Assembly: GCA_007125275.1 (NCBI GenBank)
Contig: SLDN01000055.1
Location: 1 to 10,372, forward strand
From: Bacteroidales bacterium
Lineage (GTDB): Bacteria; Bacteroidota; Bacteroidia; Bacteroidales; UBA7960
Direction of reading: 5' to 3'
Length of the DNA stretch: 10,372 nucleotides
Made by a program: the position numbers and the translations under genes
The notes under the pieces: generated by a model
Databases searched by the model: none
What the model was told of the DNA's origin: nothing
The model's input: only the letters and a program-made list of their open reading frames with translations
Part shown: positions 1 through 7,551 of the stretch, piece by piece
Numbering within the stretch: the first letter of the stretch is position 1
Layout: each line of letters begins with the position of its first letter

Positions 1-34
1 ATTGGCCTGCAAGATATAGGCATATAACTGCTGA

Positions 35-78
35 TTACCTTTTGGTATCTTACCATAAAGTTTGTTACTTTTTAGTAA
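35..78. promoter_or_regulatory. Paired palindromes, possible operator
   Basis: Two related inverted repeats sit ahead of the first gene: TTACCTTTTGGTAT at 35-48 and TTACTTTTTAGTAA at 65-78. Both have a central TTTT flanked by complementary arms (TACC/GGTA and TTACT/AGTAA). They agree at 11 of 14 positions, and their centres are 30 bp apart, close to three helical turns. The second lies between the putative -33 and -7 elements, where a bound repressor would block RNA polymerase or a MerR-like activator could twist the spacer. A further TACC at 51-54 can pair with GGTA at 44-47. No regulator gene is visible in the window, so the binding protein is unknown. Confidence 0.35.
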
Positions 79-93
79 GATTTCCTATTTTTG
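61..93 (+). promoter_or_regulatory. Putative Bacteroidota-type promoter for the GT2-TPR-S9 cluster
   Basis: TTTG at 61-64 fits the -33 element, and TATTTTTG at 86-93 fits the full -7 consensus TAnnTTTG, with 21 bases between them. This matches the known primary sigma-factor promoter of Bacteroidota. Transcription would start near base 100, leaving a leader of about 90 nt before the ATG at 191. The region is visibly more AT-rich than the genes that follow. A palindrome (65-78) fills much of the spacer, which suggests regulation. The motif match is seen in the sequence; promoter activity is inferred. Confidence 0.5.
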
Positions 94-190
94 TAAATCA
101 CCTCAAAAACGTTGAGCAGCAAAGTTCGCAGTTTTTAAGCTATGGCTGTAAAAGTCGTTCCCTTATTAACAAAATACAAATCTGTAGGTT

Positions 191-1285
191 ATGACATTCC
201 TTGCTTTTGCCATTTGGGTCTTTATGGGAACACGTCTGCTTATTGCGACGGTGAATCTTCTCACACGACAGTGGCTGCCTGGCGGAAACGTCACGGGCAA
301 TGCAAAAGTATCGGTGCTGATTCCGGCACGCAACGAGGCACACAACATCCAACACCTGCTCGAAGGGCTCATTAAGCAAAACCATCAATTGTGGGAAGCA
401 ATTGTGTATGATGATCAATCAGAAGATGGTACGGCTGACATTGTGCTTTCGTATCAAAAAAAAGATGCGCGCATCAGGCTCGTGCGTGGAACAGCGCTTC
501 CACAAGGCTGGCTGGGCAAAAACCATGCCTGCCACCAGCTGGCACAACACGCTAAAGGTGAATATCTTCTTTTTATAGATGCAGACGTACGCCTTGAGAA
601 AACGCTTATCCACGATGCAGTTGCGTATTTTGAGAAGCATAAACTGGAATTGCTTTCCATCTTTCCGCAACAAATCATGGTAAGCCGGGGCGAAAAAGTC
701 AGCGTGCCAATCATGAACTGGGTGTTGGTCAGCTTGCTGCCCTTAATCCTCACAAGGGTATCCACCATGCCGGCATTTGCAGCCGCCAACGGCCAGCACA
801 TGCTTTTTAAAAAGGCAACATACAAGCAAATGCAGTTTCACGAACGTTTCAAAAAGCATGCCGTTGAAGACATCGCCATTGCCAGATACATGAAACACCA
901 AAAGCTACGCATACAAACCTTGCTGAGCAATGGACAGATCCAATGCCGGATGTACGGCGGCCTGAAAGAAGCCATAAACGGATTCTCAAAAAATGTGCTT
1001 GCCTTTTTCGGAAACAGCGTCCCAACATCCATGATTATCCTCATGATTACAACTCTTGGCTTCATCCCTGTTTACCTGGCCTTTGGGCTAATAGCCACCC
1101 TTGCATACCTGGCTGCTTCCTTTTTGCTAAGGGCTCTTGTGGCATTTGCCAGCAGGCAAAGCATATTGGATACCATCATCACGGCCCCGGTACAGCAGAT
1201 TGTTTTTTGCATCATGATCACAAAAGCCATCTACAAAAAATACAAAAGAAAAAACACATGGAAAGGTCGAATTATCCACACCTGA
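191..1285 (+). CDS. Membrane-anchored family 2 glycosyltransferase
   Basis: A 364-residue GT-A fold inverting glycosyltransferase, expected to move a sugar from a nucleotide-sugar donor to a lipid-like or envelope acceptor at the inner membrane. A hydrophobic N-terminal segment (about residues 3-24) is followed by the GT2 core: VSVLIPARNE (40-49), YDDQSEDGT (73-81), GWLGKNHA, a DxD metal/nucleotide site D130-A-D132, and an E226-D227 pair in the position of the catalytic base. About three hydrophobic segments fill the last 100 residues, and the protein ends in a basic tail with WKGR. This arrangement, especially GWLGKNHA and the terminal WKGR, resembles the CrtQ/HpnB-like group linked to carotenoid or hopanoid glycosylation, but no such pathway gene is nearby, so the acceptor is unknown. 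ATG 191 is the first ATG after an in-frame stop at 185-187. The 3' end overlaps the next gene. Confidence 0.92.
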   Translation: MTFLAFAIWVFMGTRLLIATVNLLTRQWLPGGNVTGNAKVSVLIPARNEAHNIQHLLEGLIKQNHQLWEAIVYDDQSEDGTADIVLSYQKKDARIRLVRGTALPQGWLGKNHACHQLAQHAKGEYLLFIDADVRLEKTLIHDAVAYFEKHKLELLSIFPQQIMVSRGEKVSVPIMNWVLVSLLPLILTRVSTMPAFAAANGQHMLFKKATYKQMQFHERFKKHAVEDIAIARYMKHQKLRIQTLLSNGQIQCRMYGGLKEAINGFSKNVLAFFGNSVPTSMIILMITTLGFIPVYLAFGLIATLAYLAASFLLRALVAFASRQSILDTIITAPVQQIVFCIMITKAIYKKYKRKNTWKGRIIHT

Positions 1286-2028
1286 AAATCATATTCATCC
1301 TGCTTATGGCAGGCTTATCCGTTCACCATGATGCAAAAGCAAGTGATTCGGTCCCTATTTCATTGCAGGATCAGATCTATGAAGCCTATGTTTACGGCAG
1401 AATGCCACTTTGGGAGAGCGCTCTTTCATCCATGAAGCTTGAGTACAGTCGAAATCCTTCTGATGAGCTTTTGTACGACATATTGCTTGCACAATACGGG
1501 CTGATAGGATATTACCTCGGGATTGATGAGAATGCCAGCGGACGCCGCCTGATGGAGGAGGCGGCCCCATACCTTGAAACGCTGGAAAGCAGCCTGGGCC
1601 ATGCTGCCCAGGCAATGCTCTTTAAGGCTGCATTCTATGCGTTCCGCATCGGGATGCGCCCCTGGCTGGGCGTAAGACTTGGTCCGCAAAGCGAACGCCT
1701 CATCAACAATGCCATCGAAATCAATCCCAAATACCCACGCGGCTGGATAGAAAAAGGAAATATGATGTACTATGCACCTGCAATGTTTGGTGGCTCAAAA
1801 ACCAAAGCCATTGAGCATTACACACGGGCAATTGAACTTATGGAGGCCGATATGCAAAACAATCACCGATGGCTGTACCTCAGCACCCTGGTGTCACTGG
1901 CTCAGTCCTTTGAAAACACTGGCAGCCCAGAGCTTGCCATCACAACACTTGAAAAGTCACTCAGATTTGAACCGGACTTCAAGTGGGTCAGGGACGAGCT
2001 CCTCCCTGAACTCAAATCAAAATATTAA
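1258..2028 (+). CDS. Secreted TPR-repeat protein
   Basis: A 256-residue protein with a Sec signal peptide: basic N-terminus, hydrophobic core about residues 10-22, and a likely cleavage after AKA at 26-28. It is therefore expected in the periplasm or bound to the envelope. The mature part is helical. Residues about 155-199 look like a TPR unit of the type with an inserted loop (YAPAMFGGS, then KAIEHYTRAIEL). A second TPR follows at about 203-245 (LAQSFENTGSPELAITTLEKSLRFEP). TPRs mediate protein-protein contacts, so an adaptor role is likely; no catalytic motif is visible. The frame is open upstream as far as 943 inside the glycosyltransferase gene, but ATG 1258 gives the signal peptide directly and a 28-nt overlap with that gene, which suggests translational coupling. 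The specific function is not recognised. Confidence 0.85.
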   Translation: MERSNYPHLKIIFILLMAGLSVHHDAKASDSVPISLQDQIYEAYVYGRMPLWESALSSMKLEYSRNPSDELLYDILLAQYGLIGYYLGIDENASGRRLMEEAAPYLETLESSLGHAAQAMLFKAAFYAFRIGMRPWLGVRLGPQSERLINNAIEINPKYPRGWIEKGNMMYYAPAMFGGSKTKAIEHYTRAIELMEADMQNNHRWLYLSTLVSLAQSFENTGSPELAITTLEKSLRFEPDFKWVRDELLPELKSKY

Positions 2029-2057
2029 ACTAAAACCACAATTACCTGTCTGTCATT

Positions 2058-4856
2058 ATGAAAGTTTCACAGCTCTTTACCACTCTTAAATTCGTTTTCT
2101 TACTGCCAATCCTTTTATCCGCCCAAACACAGGGCATTCCACTCGACCATTCGGTCTATGAAAGCTGGAAAAACCTCTCAAGGCAACAATTCTCCCCGAA
2201 CGGGCATTGGATATCATACGAAATCAACCCGCAACGGGGAGATGGCTGGCTCTATCTGCATAGCCTGCAAAACAATACAACCGACTCTATGCCCCGGGGC
2301 GGGCGTGCTGCGTTTTCGGCGAACAGCGATTTTTTTGCATACCTGCTGGAGCCCGAAACAGCCGCCGTAAGGCAGGCAAAAGTGGATAAAAAAAAGCAGG
2401 ATGAAATGCCCAAAAACAACTTAGGAGTCCGCTTGCTCTCAAATGGAGAAAGCCTTATTGTCGAAAATGTGCACTCCTTTGCCGTTCCGAAAGAAAACGC
2501 TTCCTGGATCTTTTACCGGATGGCAAAAATACCGGAAGATACATTGAAAGGAACGGATTTGGTTGCATTGAACCCCATCACAATGGAGGAACATAGATTT
2601 TTAAATGTAACCGACTACACCATTTCCACCAATGGTTTGTTGCTCGCATTCGTGCAGGCCGACGCAGAGAACGACAAACACCTTTCACTAAAAGTCTTTA
2701 ATACTGCTGAAAGTGAGTTGCAAACCATTTTTGAGGGTCAAGGGACCATCGATGCACTCGCTGCCGGCGATGCAGGCAAGCAGCTTGCTTTTGTGTTTGG
2801 GGAAACCTTTGAACGGTTGGATGACAACAATGGCAATGAACAAAACGATTCAGCAGAAGTGCCTGAATACAAGCTATATCTCTGGCAAGAAGAAAACGAA
2901 GTGGCTTTGCACATTGCCGGAGACAACACACCCGGGATGCCGGGCGGCTGGCAGGTAAGCCGGCACACAAATCTTTTCTTTACTGAGAACGGCAAAAAAC
3001 TATTTTTTGGCACGTCGCCCATACCTGAACCTCAGCCAAAAGACACTTTGCTGCCGGAAGAAAAGCACAATGTTGACGTATGGCACTACCGCGATCCACT
3101 CATACAACCCATGCAGCTCGTGCAGCTTTCAAGCGAAGAGAAGCGAAATTACAGGGCTGTTTATCATATTGATGGCGGCAGAATGGTACAGCTGGCAGAT
3201 GAGGAGATGCCAGATGTGTCAGTAAGCAAGAAGCTCCGGGGGGGCGTGATCCTTGGAGAGTCAAAACTGCCCTACCTGATCACAAACTCTTTTGAATCAG
3301 GTGATTATCGCGATGTTTACCTCGTTGATTTACAAAGTGGTGAAAGGGAGCTGGTTCTGGAAAAGCACCGTGGCTCGGTACACAGGTCGAGAAGTGGTGA
3401 CGCGCGTCTTTCACCCGGCGGTCACTATCTTGTTTTTTACAGCCAGACAGACCGTCAATGGCATGCGATGTCAACCGAAGACCACAGCATGGTAAGTCTG
3501 ACAGCTGATGTTCCACATCCCGTCTTTGACGAGCTGCACGACACCCCGGATGAACCGGACCCTTACGGCATTGCCGGATGGGTTGAAAACGACAGCTATG
3601 TTCTGGTATATGACCGCTTTGATATCTGGAAGCTTGACCCTTCGGGCAAAGCAGAGGCTGTTTCATTGACCAACGGCTATGGTCGCAAGAACAACATCCG
3701 TTTGCGCTATGTGCAGCTTGACGATGAACAGGAGCACATTGGCCGGCGCGAACGCATCATGTTGGATGCTTTCCATATCTACAACAAGCAAAACGGCTTT
3801 TACACTGTCGACATTCACCGTCCGCGCAACCCTGCCCGCATCCTTTTGGAGGATGCCAACTATTCCAGACCCATCAAAGCTGCTGATGCTAAGGTGCTTG
3901 CATGGCGGAGAAGCACCTTCCGCACTTATCCCGACTTGTGGGTCAGCGATATCAGCTTCAGCGATTCCCGGCAAATATCCAACACCAACCCACAGCAGCA
4001 GAACTACCTTTGGGGTGAGGTTGAGCTGGTTGAATGGGTGTCTTTCGCCAATGACAGTCTTCAGGGCCTTCTCTATCTGCCTGAAAACTTCGATCCGGAA
4101 ACTAAATATCCAATGATCGTGTATTTTTACGAACGGATGTCAGATCGACTGCACAGCCATTATATCCCGGCACCCAGCCGTTCCACCATCAACATCAGCT
4201 ATATGGTCAGCAACGGCTATATCGTTTTCGTGCCCGACATTCCTTACATTGTAGGGTATCCGGGACAGAGCGCATACAACGCCGTGGTGAGCGGCACCAA
4301 GGCGATGGTCAGCCGGCACAGCTTCATTGACCGTCACAACATCGGGATACAGGGGCAGAGCTGGGCAGGGTACCAGATTGCCTGGCTGATCACACAGACA
4401 GACCTTTACAAGGCTGCCATGGCAGGTGCGCCGGTCAGCAACATGATCAGTGCCTATGGAGGCATCCGCTGGGCAACGGGCATGAGCCGCATTTACCAGT
4501 ATGAAGAAACACAAAGCCGCATAGGCGGAACGATCTGGGATCAAACACTGAGGTACATAGAGAATTCGCCCATATTCCATGCAAACAAAGCAAACACGCC
4601 ACTGCTGATGATGCACAACGACGCCGACGGGGCAGTGCCCTGGTATCAGGGCATCGAATACTTTATGGCTCTAAGGCGCCTGGATAAGCCTGTGTGGATG
4701 CTGAATTACAACGATGAAGCCCATAACCTTACGCGCTGGCCAAACAGAGTTGACCTCTCGCACAGAATGTACGATTTCTTTGATCACTACCTCAAAGACA
4801 AGCCAGCTCCAAGGTGGATGGAAGAAGGAGTGCCGGCCATCAAAAAAAATATGTAA
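2058..4856 (+). CDS. Secreted S9-family (prolyl oligopeptidase) serine peptidase
   Basis: A 932-residue exported peptidase. Residues 1-22 form a signal peptide (hydrophobic core FVFLLPILLSA). A long beta-propeller-like region covers about 30-670 and normally restricts entry to peptides. The alpha/beta-hydrolase domain covers about 690-915. The triad is intact: Ser768 in GQSWAGYQ, Asp857 in HNDADGAVPW and His889 in YNDEAHNL. The Asp-His spacing of 32 equals that of DPP4, and the HNDAD segment aligns with the DPP4 HGTAD segment. Conserved surroundings include APVSNM and AYGGIRW after the nucleophile. At over 900 residues it is longer than classic DPP4/POP enzymes (about 700-760) but normal for this Bacteroidota group. 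The residue two after Ser is Ala, where Gly is usual. It starts 29 nt after the TPR gene with no terminator between, so it probably shares its transcript. Substrate preference cannot be read from the sequence. Confidence 0.96.
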   Translation: MKVSQLFTTLKFVFLLPILLSAQTQGIPLDHSVYESWKNLSRQQFSPNGHWISYEINPQRGDGWLYLHSLQNNTTDSMPRGGRAAFSANSDFFAYLLEPETAAVRQAKVDKKKQDEMPKNNLGVRLLSNGESLIVENVHSFAVPKENASWIFYRMAKIPEDTLKGTDLVALNPITMEEHRFLNVTDYTISTNGLLLAFVQADAENDKHLSLKVFNTAESELQTIFEGQGTIDALAAGDAGKQLAFVFGETFERLDDNNGNEQNDSAEVPEYKLYLWQEENEVALHIAGDNTPGMPGGWQVSRHTNLFFTENGKKLFFGTSPIPEPQPKDTLLPEEKHNVDVWHYRDPLIQPMQLVQLSSEEKRNYRAVYHIDGGRMVQLADEEMPDVSVSKKLRGGVILGESKLPYLITNSFESGDYRDVYLVDLQSGERELVLEKHRGSVHRSRSGDARLSPGGHYLVFYSQTDRQWHAMSTEDHSMVSLTADVPHPVFDELHDTPDEPDPYGIAGWVENDSYVLVYDRFDIWKLDPSGKAEAVSLTNGYGRKNNIRLRYVQLDDEQEHIGRRERIMLDAFHIYNKQNGFYTVDIHRPRNPARILLEDANYSRPIKAADAKVLAWRRSTFRTYPDLWVSDISFSDSRQISNTNPQQQNYLWGEVELVEWVSFANDSLQGLLYLPENFDPETKYPMIVYFYERMSDRLHSHYIPAPSRSTINISYMVSNGYIVFVPDIPYIVGYPGQSAYNAVVSGTKAMVSRHSFIDRHNIGIQGQSWAGYQIAWLITQTDLYKAAMAGAPVSNMISAYGGIRWATGMSRIYQYEETQSRIGGTIWDQTLRYIENSPIFHANKANTPLLMMHNDADGAVPWYQGIEYFMALRRLDKPVWMLNYNDEAHNLTRWPNRVDLSHRMYDFFDHYLKDKPAPRWMEEGVPAIKKNM

Positions 4857-4862
4857 CCGGCG

Positions 4863-4892
4863 TTTGTTTGTTTCTGTTTTTTTGTAAATTTA
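4863..4892 (+). promoter_or_regulatory. Putative promoter for the membrane protein gene
   Basis: TTTG at 4863-4866 and TAAATTTA at 4885-4892, 18 bases apart, resemble the Bacteroidota -33 and -7 elements; the last base of the -7 box is A rather than G. A start of transcription near 4899 would leave a leader of about 30 nt ending in an A-rich stretch before ATG 4932, a common Bacteroidota initiation context. A second TTTG at 4867-4870 gives a less suitable spacing. The 75-nt gap after the S9 gene shows no convincing terminator, so read-through from upstream is also possible. Confidence 0.4.
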
Positions 4893-4931
4893 CGAGGCCA
4901 AAAAAAACATTTATTCATTAAACCTAAAAAA

Positions 4932-5591
4932 ATGGAAACAAAAAAACAACTTGATGTAGGTGTCGCACTAAAAGGATGCTTTGACATTGGCCTGAAAAAC
5001 GTATTCCCCATTATCGGGTCTGCCATTCTCTGGGTGCTGACTGTATGGATCCCGTACCTGAATATCGGGACAACAATTGCCCTTTTTACTGTATTGCCTG
5101 TGAAACTGGCAAAAGGCGAAAGCTTTTCTCCAACCGAGATCTTCGATGCAAAATACCGGGAAAATATGACCAACTTTTTCCTGATTCTTGGACTGGTTAA
5201 TGCAGCCATTGGATTTGGCCTCCTGTTGTTCATCTTTCCTGCAATCGTATTGCACCTGGCATGGCTACTGGCACCCGTACTGGTCATTAACTTTGGATCA
5301 AAACCCATCGACGCAATGAACGAAAGCTATAAAGCTACCTATGGCAGCAAATGGGCCATCTTTTTCTCATACCTGCTTCTGGGTATCATTGTTTTCGTCG
5401 TTGCAATGATCATCGCTTTGATAGCCAGGTTTTCTACTTTCCCGGGAGTGATATTCTATCTTGCTTTATACATGGCTTCAATAGGTCTGTATTTTGGCCT
5501 TATGGCGCAAATCATAAAAACCTTATTACTTGGTGAAACTGTTGCACCTGCTGTGGAAGCACCAGCGGTTGAAGAGCCCCCGCAAGAATAA
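4932..5591 (+). CDS. Multi-pass membrane protein of unknown function
   Basis: A 219-residue protein with a short polar N-terminus (METKKQLDVGVALKGCF) and about five to six hydrophobic segments, at roughly residues 24-40, 46-60, 77-103, 104-121, 140-165 and 170-195. A polar, charged segment between them reads KPIDAMNESYKATYGSKW (about 123-140). The C-terminus is a short low-complexity tail rich in Pro, Ala, Val and Glu, probably exposed to solvent. The layout recalls small membrane families in which paired helices follow an 'iDAmneSykat' segment (DUF975-like or glycerophosphodiester phosphodiesterase membrane-domain-like), but I cannot assign a family firmly. No catalytic residues are evident. 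It has its own putative promoter and is followed by an intrinsic terminator, so it may be monocistronic. Function is not recognised. Confidence 0.9.
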   Translation: METKKQLDVGVALKGCFDIGLKNVFPIIGSAILWVLTVWIPYLNIGTTIALFTVLPVKLAKGESFSPTEIFDAKYRENMTNFFLILGLVNAAIGFGLLLFIFPAIVLHLAWLLAPVLVINFGSKPIDAMNESYKATYGSKWAIFFSYLLLGIIVFVVAMIIALIARFSTFPGVIFYLALYMASIGLYFGLMAQIIKTLLLGETVAPAVEAPAVEEPPQE

Positions 5592-5628
5592 GCATCCGCT
5601 TAATCCATTTTGACATACGTTGTTCAGG

Positions 5629-5667
5629 AACCACCGCCATAATTGATCAGGCGGTGGTTTTCTTTTT
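5629..5667 (+). terminator. Rho-independent terminator
   Basis: AACCACCGCC (5629-5638) pairs perfectly with GGCGGTGGTT (5650-5659), giving a 10-bp GC-rich stem with an 11-nt loop, followed by a T-rich run (TTTTCTTTTT) to 5667. It lies 37 nt after the membrane protein stop codon and upstream of the aspS promoter. It therefore ends the upstream transcript and separates it from the translation genes. The minus-strand side lacks a comparable T run, so it acts mainly in the plus direction. Confidence 0.9.
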
Positions 5668-5715
5668 AAACGGCTGCATCAATCCGACATGTTTACTTTA
5701 TGCCCCAATTAAGCC

Positions 5716-5744
5716 TTAGGTTTCACTTTTCCTTACTACCTTTG
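5716..5744 (+). promoter_or_regulatory. Putative aspS promoter
   Basis: TACCTTTG at 5737-5744 is a full match to the Bacteroidota -7 consensus TAnnTTTG, 28 nt before the aspS ATG. The -33 element is poor: TTAG at 5716-5719 is the nearest candidate, with a 17-nt spacer. Its place between a strong terminator and aspS supports the call. The leader would be only about 20 nt, leaving no room for a riboswitch or T-box. Confidence 0.5.
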
Positions 5745-5772
5745 CAGGCTGAATAAAAAACATACATTTACT

Positions 5773-7536
5773 ATGCTAAGAACACACAATTGCGGTGAAC
5801 TCCGTTTGGAAGATATTGAAAAAGAAGTTACCCTTTGCGGCTGGGTGCAGCGCTCACGCGACCTTGGTGGCATGACCTTCGTGGACCTGCGCGACCGTTA
5901 TGGCCTGACGCAACTGGCCTTTAACATGGAAACAAATGCACCCCTCTGCAAACAGGCACGGGAGCTGGGACGCGAATTTGTGCTACAGGTAAGAGGTACG
6001 GTAACCGAGCGCAGCAACAAAAACCCCAAGATGCCAACCGGGGATATCGAGATCATCGTTCTGGACTTTGAGATACTCAATGAGTCGCAAACACCTCCTT
6101 TCACTATTGAAGAAGAAACCGATGGCGGCGACGAGCTGCGCATGAAGTACCGTTACCTTGACATCCGCCGTGAAGCCGTGCGCAAAAACCTTGAGCTTCG
6201 CCACAAGATGGCACTGGAAACGCGTAAGTACCTCAGCGAACAGCAATTCCTTGAAGTAGAAACCCCTGTTCTCATCAAGTCAACGCCCGAAGGGGCGCGT
6301 GACTTCCTGGTGCCCTCACGAATGCACGCCGGACAGTTTTATGCATTGCCGCAATCACCACAAACTTTTAAGCAATTGCTTATGGTGGGTGGCCTCGACC
6401 GCTACTTTCAGATTGTCAAATGTTTTCGTGACGAAGACCTGCGTGCTGACCGCCAACCGGAATTTACACAGATCGACTGTGAGATGTCTTTTGTGACCCG
6501 CGACGATGTACTTGAAACATTTGAAGGCCTGGCCAGATATCTTTTCAAAGCAGTTAAAGGCATCGAAAACATCAGTTTCAACAGGATGAGCTATGCTGAT
6601 GCCATGCAATATTACGGCAGCGACAAACCGGACACCCGCTTCGGGATGCGCTTTGTGGAACTCAACGAGCCGGCACAAAACAAAGGCTTCCAGGTTTTTG
6701 ACCAGGCGGAGCTGGTGGTTGGCATCTGCGCACACGGCTGTGCCGGCTATACGCGCAAGCAGCTCGATGCCCTTACCGACTGGGTCAGGAGACCGCAAAT
6801 CGGTGCCAAAGGCCTGGTGTACGTCAAATACAATGAAGATGGAAGCTTAAAGTCCTCGGTTGATAAGTTTTTCGACCAGGATCAGCTTAGAGTCTGGGCT
6901 GAGGCCATGGAGGCCAAGCCCGGCGACCTGCTGCTGGTACTTGCCGGCGATGCCGCACATACCAGGAAGGCTCTCGGCGAACTACGGCTGGAGATGGGCA
7001 AACGTCTGGAGCTGCGCGACCCCAACACCTTCGCATGCCTTTGGGTCACCGACTTCCCGCTGCTTGAATGGGATGAAGACACGCAGCGCTACTATGCCAT
7101 GCACCACCCTTTCACCTCTCCCCTAAAAGACGACATTCATCTGCTGGGAACAGATCCGGGCAGCGTGCGTGCCAACGCTTATGATATGGTTATCAACGGC
7201 GTAGAGATCGGCGGGGGCTCGATTCGCATATTCGACCGCCCGCTGCAGGAAAAGATGTTTGAGGTGCTGGGCTTCACACCTGAACAAGCACAGGAGCAGT
7301 TTGGTTTCCTGATGAACGCTTTCCGCTATGGTGCACCACCGCACGGTGGTGTGGCCTTCGGCTTCGACCGCTGGTGTGCCCTCTTCGGTGGCTCCGAATC
7401 CATCCGCGACTACATCGCTTTCCCGAAAAACAACGCCGGGCGCGATGTGATGATCGACAGCCCCAGCACAATAGAAACAGAACAGCTAAAAGAACTCCAC
7501 CTTAAACTGGACAAGGCCGGAGATAAAACTGAGTAA
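5773..7536 (+). CDS. aspS: Aspartyl-tRNA synthetase
   Basis: A cytoplasmic class IIb synthetase that charges tRNA-Asp with aspartate using ATP. At 587 residues it has the bacterial length. An N-terminal OB-fold anticodon-binding domain (about 1-105, with [14 protein letters not shown]) is followed by the catalytic core: motif 1 around [18 protein letters not shown], motif 2 at [16 protein letters not shown] (from residue 218), the bacterial insertion (GAD) domain about 280-420, and motif 3 at GVAFGFDRW (526-534, with Arg533). Leu31 and Lys83 in the anticodon-binding domain match discriminating enzymes such as the E. coli type (RRDLG) rather than the His-containing RDHGG form of non-discriminating enzymes. 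This suggests it charges only tRNA-Asp and that asparagine is attached by a separate AsnRS; this is inferred. It is probably co-transcribed with the ABC-F gene 15 nt downstream. Confidence 0.99.
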   Translation: MLRTHNCGELRLEDIEKEVTLCGWVQRSRDLGGMTFVDLRDRYGLTQLAFNMETNAPLCKQARELGREFVLQVRGTVTERSNKNPKMPTGDIEIIVLDFEILNESQTPPFTIEEETDGGDELRMKYRYLDIRREAVRKNLELRHKMALETRKYLSEQQFLEVETPVLIKSTPEGARDFLVPSRMHAGQFYALPQSPQTFKQLLMVGGLDRYFQIVKCFRDEDLRADRQPEFTQIDCEMSFVTRDDVLETFEGLARYLFKAVKGIENISFNRMSYADAMQYYGSDKPDTRFGMRFVELNEPAQNKGFQVFDQAELVVGICAHGCAGYTRKQLDALTDWVRRPQIGAKGLVYVKYNEDGSLKSSVDKFFDQDQLRVWAEAMEAKPGDLLLVLAGDAAHTRKALGELRLEMGKRLELRDPNTFACLWVTDFPLLEWDEDTQRYYAMHHPFTSPLKDDIHLLGTDPGSVRANAYDMVINGVEIGGGSIRIFDRPLQEKMFEVLGFTPEQAQEQFGFLMNAFRYGAPPHGGVAFGFDRWCALFGGSESIRDYIAFPKNNAGRDVMIDSPSTIETEQLKELHLKLDKAGDKTE

Positions 7537-7551
7537 TTAAACCCCACGACT

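Noticed and set aside
1..27. Plus-strand frame ending in TAA at 25-27, possibly the last codons of an upstream gene
   Set aside because: Eight codons are too few to judge.
1..56. Minus-strand ATG at 54-56 opening a frame that runs off the left edge (a possible divergent gene)
   Set aside because: Only 18 codons are visible, with no recognisable motif. It would fit a divergent promoter layout, but it cannot be supported from this window.
3..194. Plus-strand frame open from the left edge to a TGA overlapping the GT2 ATG
   Set aside because: The translation is rich in Cys, Tyr and Ser with no recognisable pattern, the region is AT-rich, and it contains a good promoter match; more likely chance than the end of an upstream gene.
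943..1257. Extended N-terminus for the TPR protein inside the GT2 gene
   Set aside because: The extension would bury the signal peptide, and its translation looks like an out-of-frame shadow of the GT2 gene (Cys/His/Pro-rich).
3280..3666. Long minus-strand frames within the S9 gene, and similar ones within aspS and the ABC-F gene
   Set aside because: Compositional shadows of the real plus-strand genes; no protein-like motifs.
4832..4861. GCCGG / CCGGC inverted repeat around the S9 stop codon as a terminator
   Set aside because: Only 5 bp with a 20-nt loop that is itself A-rich; too weak to call.
7334..7351. Perfect 8-bp inverted repeat CACCACCG / CGGTGGTG in aspS
   Set aside because: It encodes the conserved APPHGGV segment just before motif 3; protein conservation explains it, and no T run follows.
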